Origin: Bacteroidales bacterium
GTDB taxonomy: Bacteria > Bacteroidota > Bacteroidia > Bacteroidales > FEN-979
Reading direction: 5' to 3'
Assembly (NCBI GenBank): GCA_016926765.1
Contig: JAFGNY010000404.1
Span: forward strand, 1 to 7,800
DNA: 7,800 nt
This document shows, piece after piece, positions 7,525-7,800 of the stretch. Both the position numbers and the translations under genes were made by a program. The notes beneath the pieces were generated by a model. That model was not told where the DNA came from, searched no databases, and worked only from the letters and a program-made list of their open reading frames with translations. Position 1 is the stretch's first letter; each line of letters opens with the position of its first letter.

Positions 7525-7800
7525 TCATTCGTATTTGAGCGTTTGAGCCGGATTGAGCAGTGCGATTCTGAATGTGATCAGGCAAACGATGGTCAGCACG
7601 ACAACCAAAGCCAGCATTCCGGAGAGGATGAAACTTGAAGCTCCCAGGGGAATGCGAAAGGTAAACCCTTCAAGCCACCGCTCCATCACCCACCACCCGG
7701 CTGCTGAAGCAAGGATAACTGAGATGGCTGTCCAGAGCATGAATTTTCGGGTAATCAATGCCAGGATCTCCGGGATGCTGGCTCCGGAAATTTTCCGGAT
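7525..7800 (-). CDS. FtsX/MacB-type ABC transporter permease, C-terminal fragment (5' part lies beyond the window)
   Basis: The reading frame is open to the right edge and ends with TGA at 7527-7525, leaving 91 residues of the C-terminus. The visible part starts inside the conserved cytoplasmic loop (I-R-K-I-S-G-A), at residues 1-7 of the fragment. It then shows a TM helix (about residues 20-40, through GWWVMERWLE), a short periplasmic turn, a second TM helix (about 55-78) and the family ending NPAQTLKYE. It aligns by eye with the C-termini of the two complete permeases downstream, which share the pattern M-x-x-W-L-x-x-[FY] and N-P-x-x-x-L-[RK]-x-E. By family it is the membrane subunit of a MacB/FtsX-type ABC system in the inner membrane. 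A TTG at 7758 could be mistaken for a start, but it lies inside the conserved motif region and is internal. The stop is 1 nt before the lipoprotein start, so the two are probably co-translated. Substrate unknown. Confidence 0.93.
   Translation of the reverse strand: MRKISGASIPEILALITRKFMLWTAISVILASAAGWWVMERWLEGFTFRIPLGASSFILSGMLALVVVLTIVCLITFRIALLNPAQTLKYE

Noticed and set aside
7783..7799. Inverted repeat TCCGGAAA-T-TTTCCGGA
   Set aside because: It lies inside the codons for the conserved I-R-K-I-S-G motif of a permease and has a 1-nt loop, so it is neither a plausible hairpin terminator nor a clear operator; coding constraint explains it.

Overview
The window looks like part of a long single-strand operon from a member of the Bacteroidota, probably Bacteroidales or a relative. 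I infer this from three things: tandem 8-TM FtsX/MacB-type permeases of about 800 residues ending in N-P-x-x-x-L-[RK]-x-E, a 6-bladed beta-propeller lipoprotein of a kind common in that phylum, and start codons with weak or no Shine-Dalgarno sequences. No rRNA, tRNA, mobile element, CRISPR array or terminator is visible. The taxonomic call rests on family resemblance only.

All genes are on the minus strand, so transcription runs from high to low coordinates. In that order they are: (1) the 3' end of an FtsX-type permease cut by the right edge (7525-7800); (2) a 516-aa lipoprotein with a predicted 6-bladed beta-propeller (5973-7523), starting 1 nt after the permease stop; (3) a complete 800-aa permease (3560-5962); (4) a complete 783-aa permease (1194-3545), preceded by a 5-codon stop/start relay; (5) the first 387 codons of another permease (1-1163), separated from its neighbour by a small heptanucleotide tandem repeat. 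Gaps are 1, 10, 14 and 30 nt, so there is no intergenic stretch of any size and no room for a conventional promoter.

The complete permeases each look like two fused MacB/FtsX units. Each unit is one TM helix, a large periplasmic MacB_PCD-like domain, then three TM helices with a short cytoplasmic loop carrying G-I-R-K-x-[NS]-G-A. A single chain of this kind could act as a pseudo-dimer. No ATPase is encoded here, so the nucleotide-binding subunit must lie outside the window. By family analogy the array would use ATP hydrolysis in the cytoplasm to drive movement in the periplasm, in MacB-like efflux or LolCDE-like lipoprotein handling. The embedded propeller lipoprotein could be a periplasmic or outer-membrane partner or sensor. 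The substrate cannot be read from the sequence.

I do not see proof of a new system. The most unusual items are the tandem permease array with an embedded propeller lipoprotein, the telomere-like heptamer repeat filling one gene junction, and the stop/start relay at another junction.
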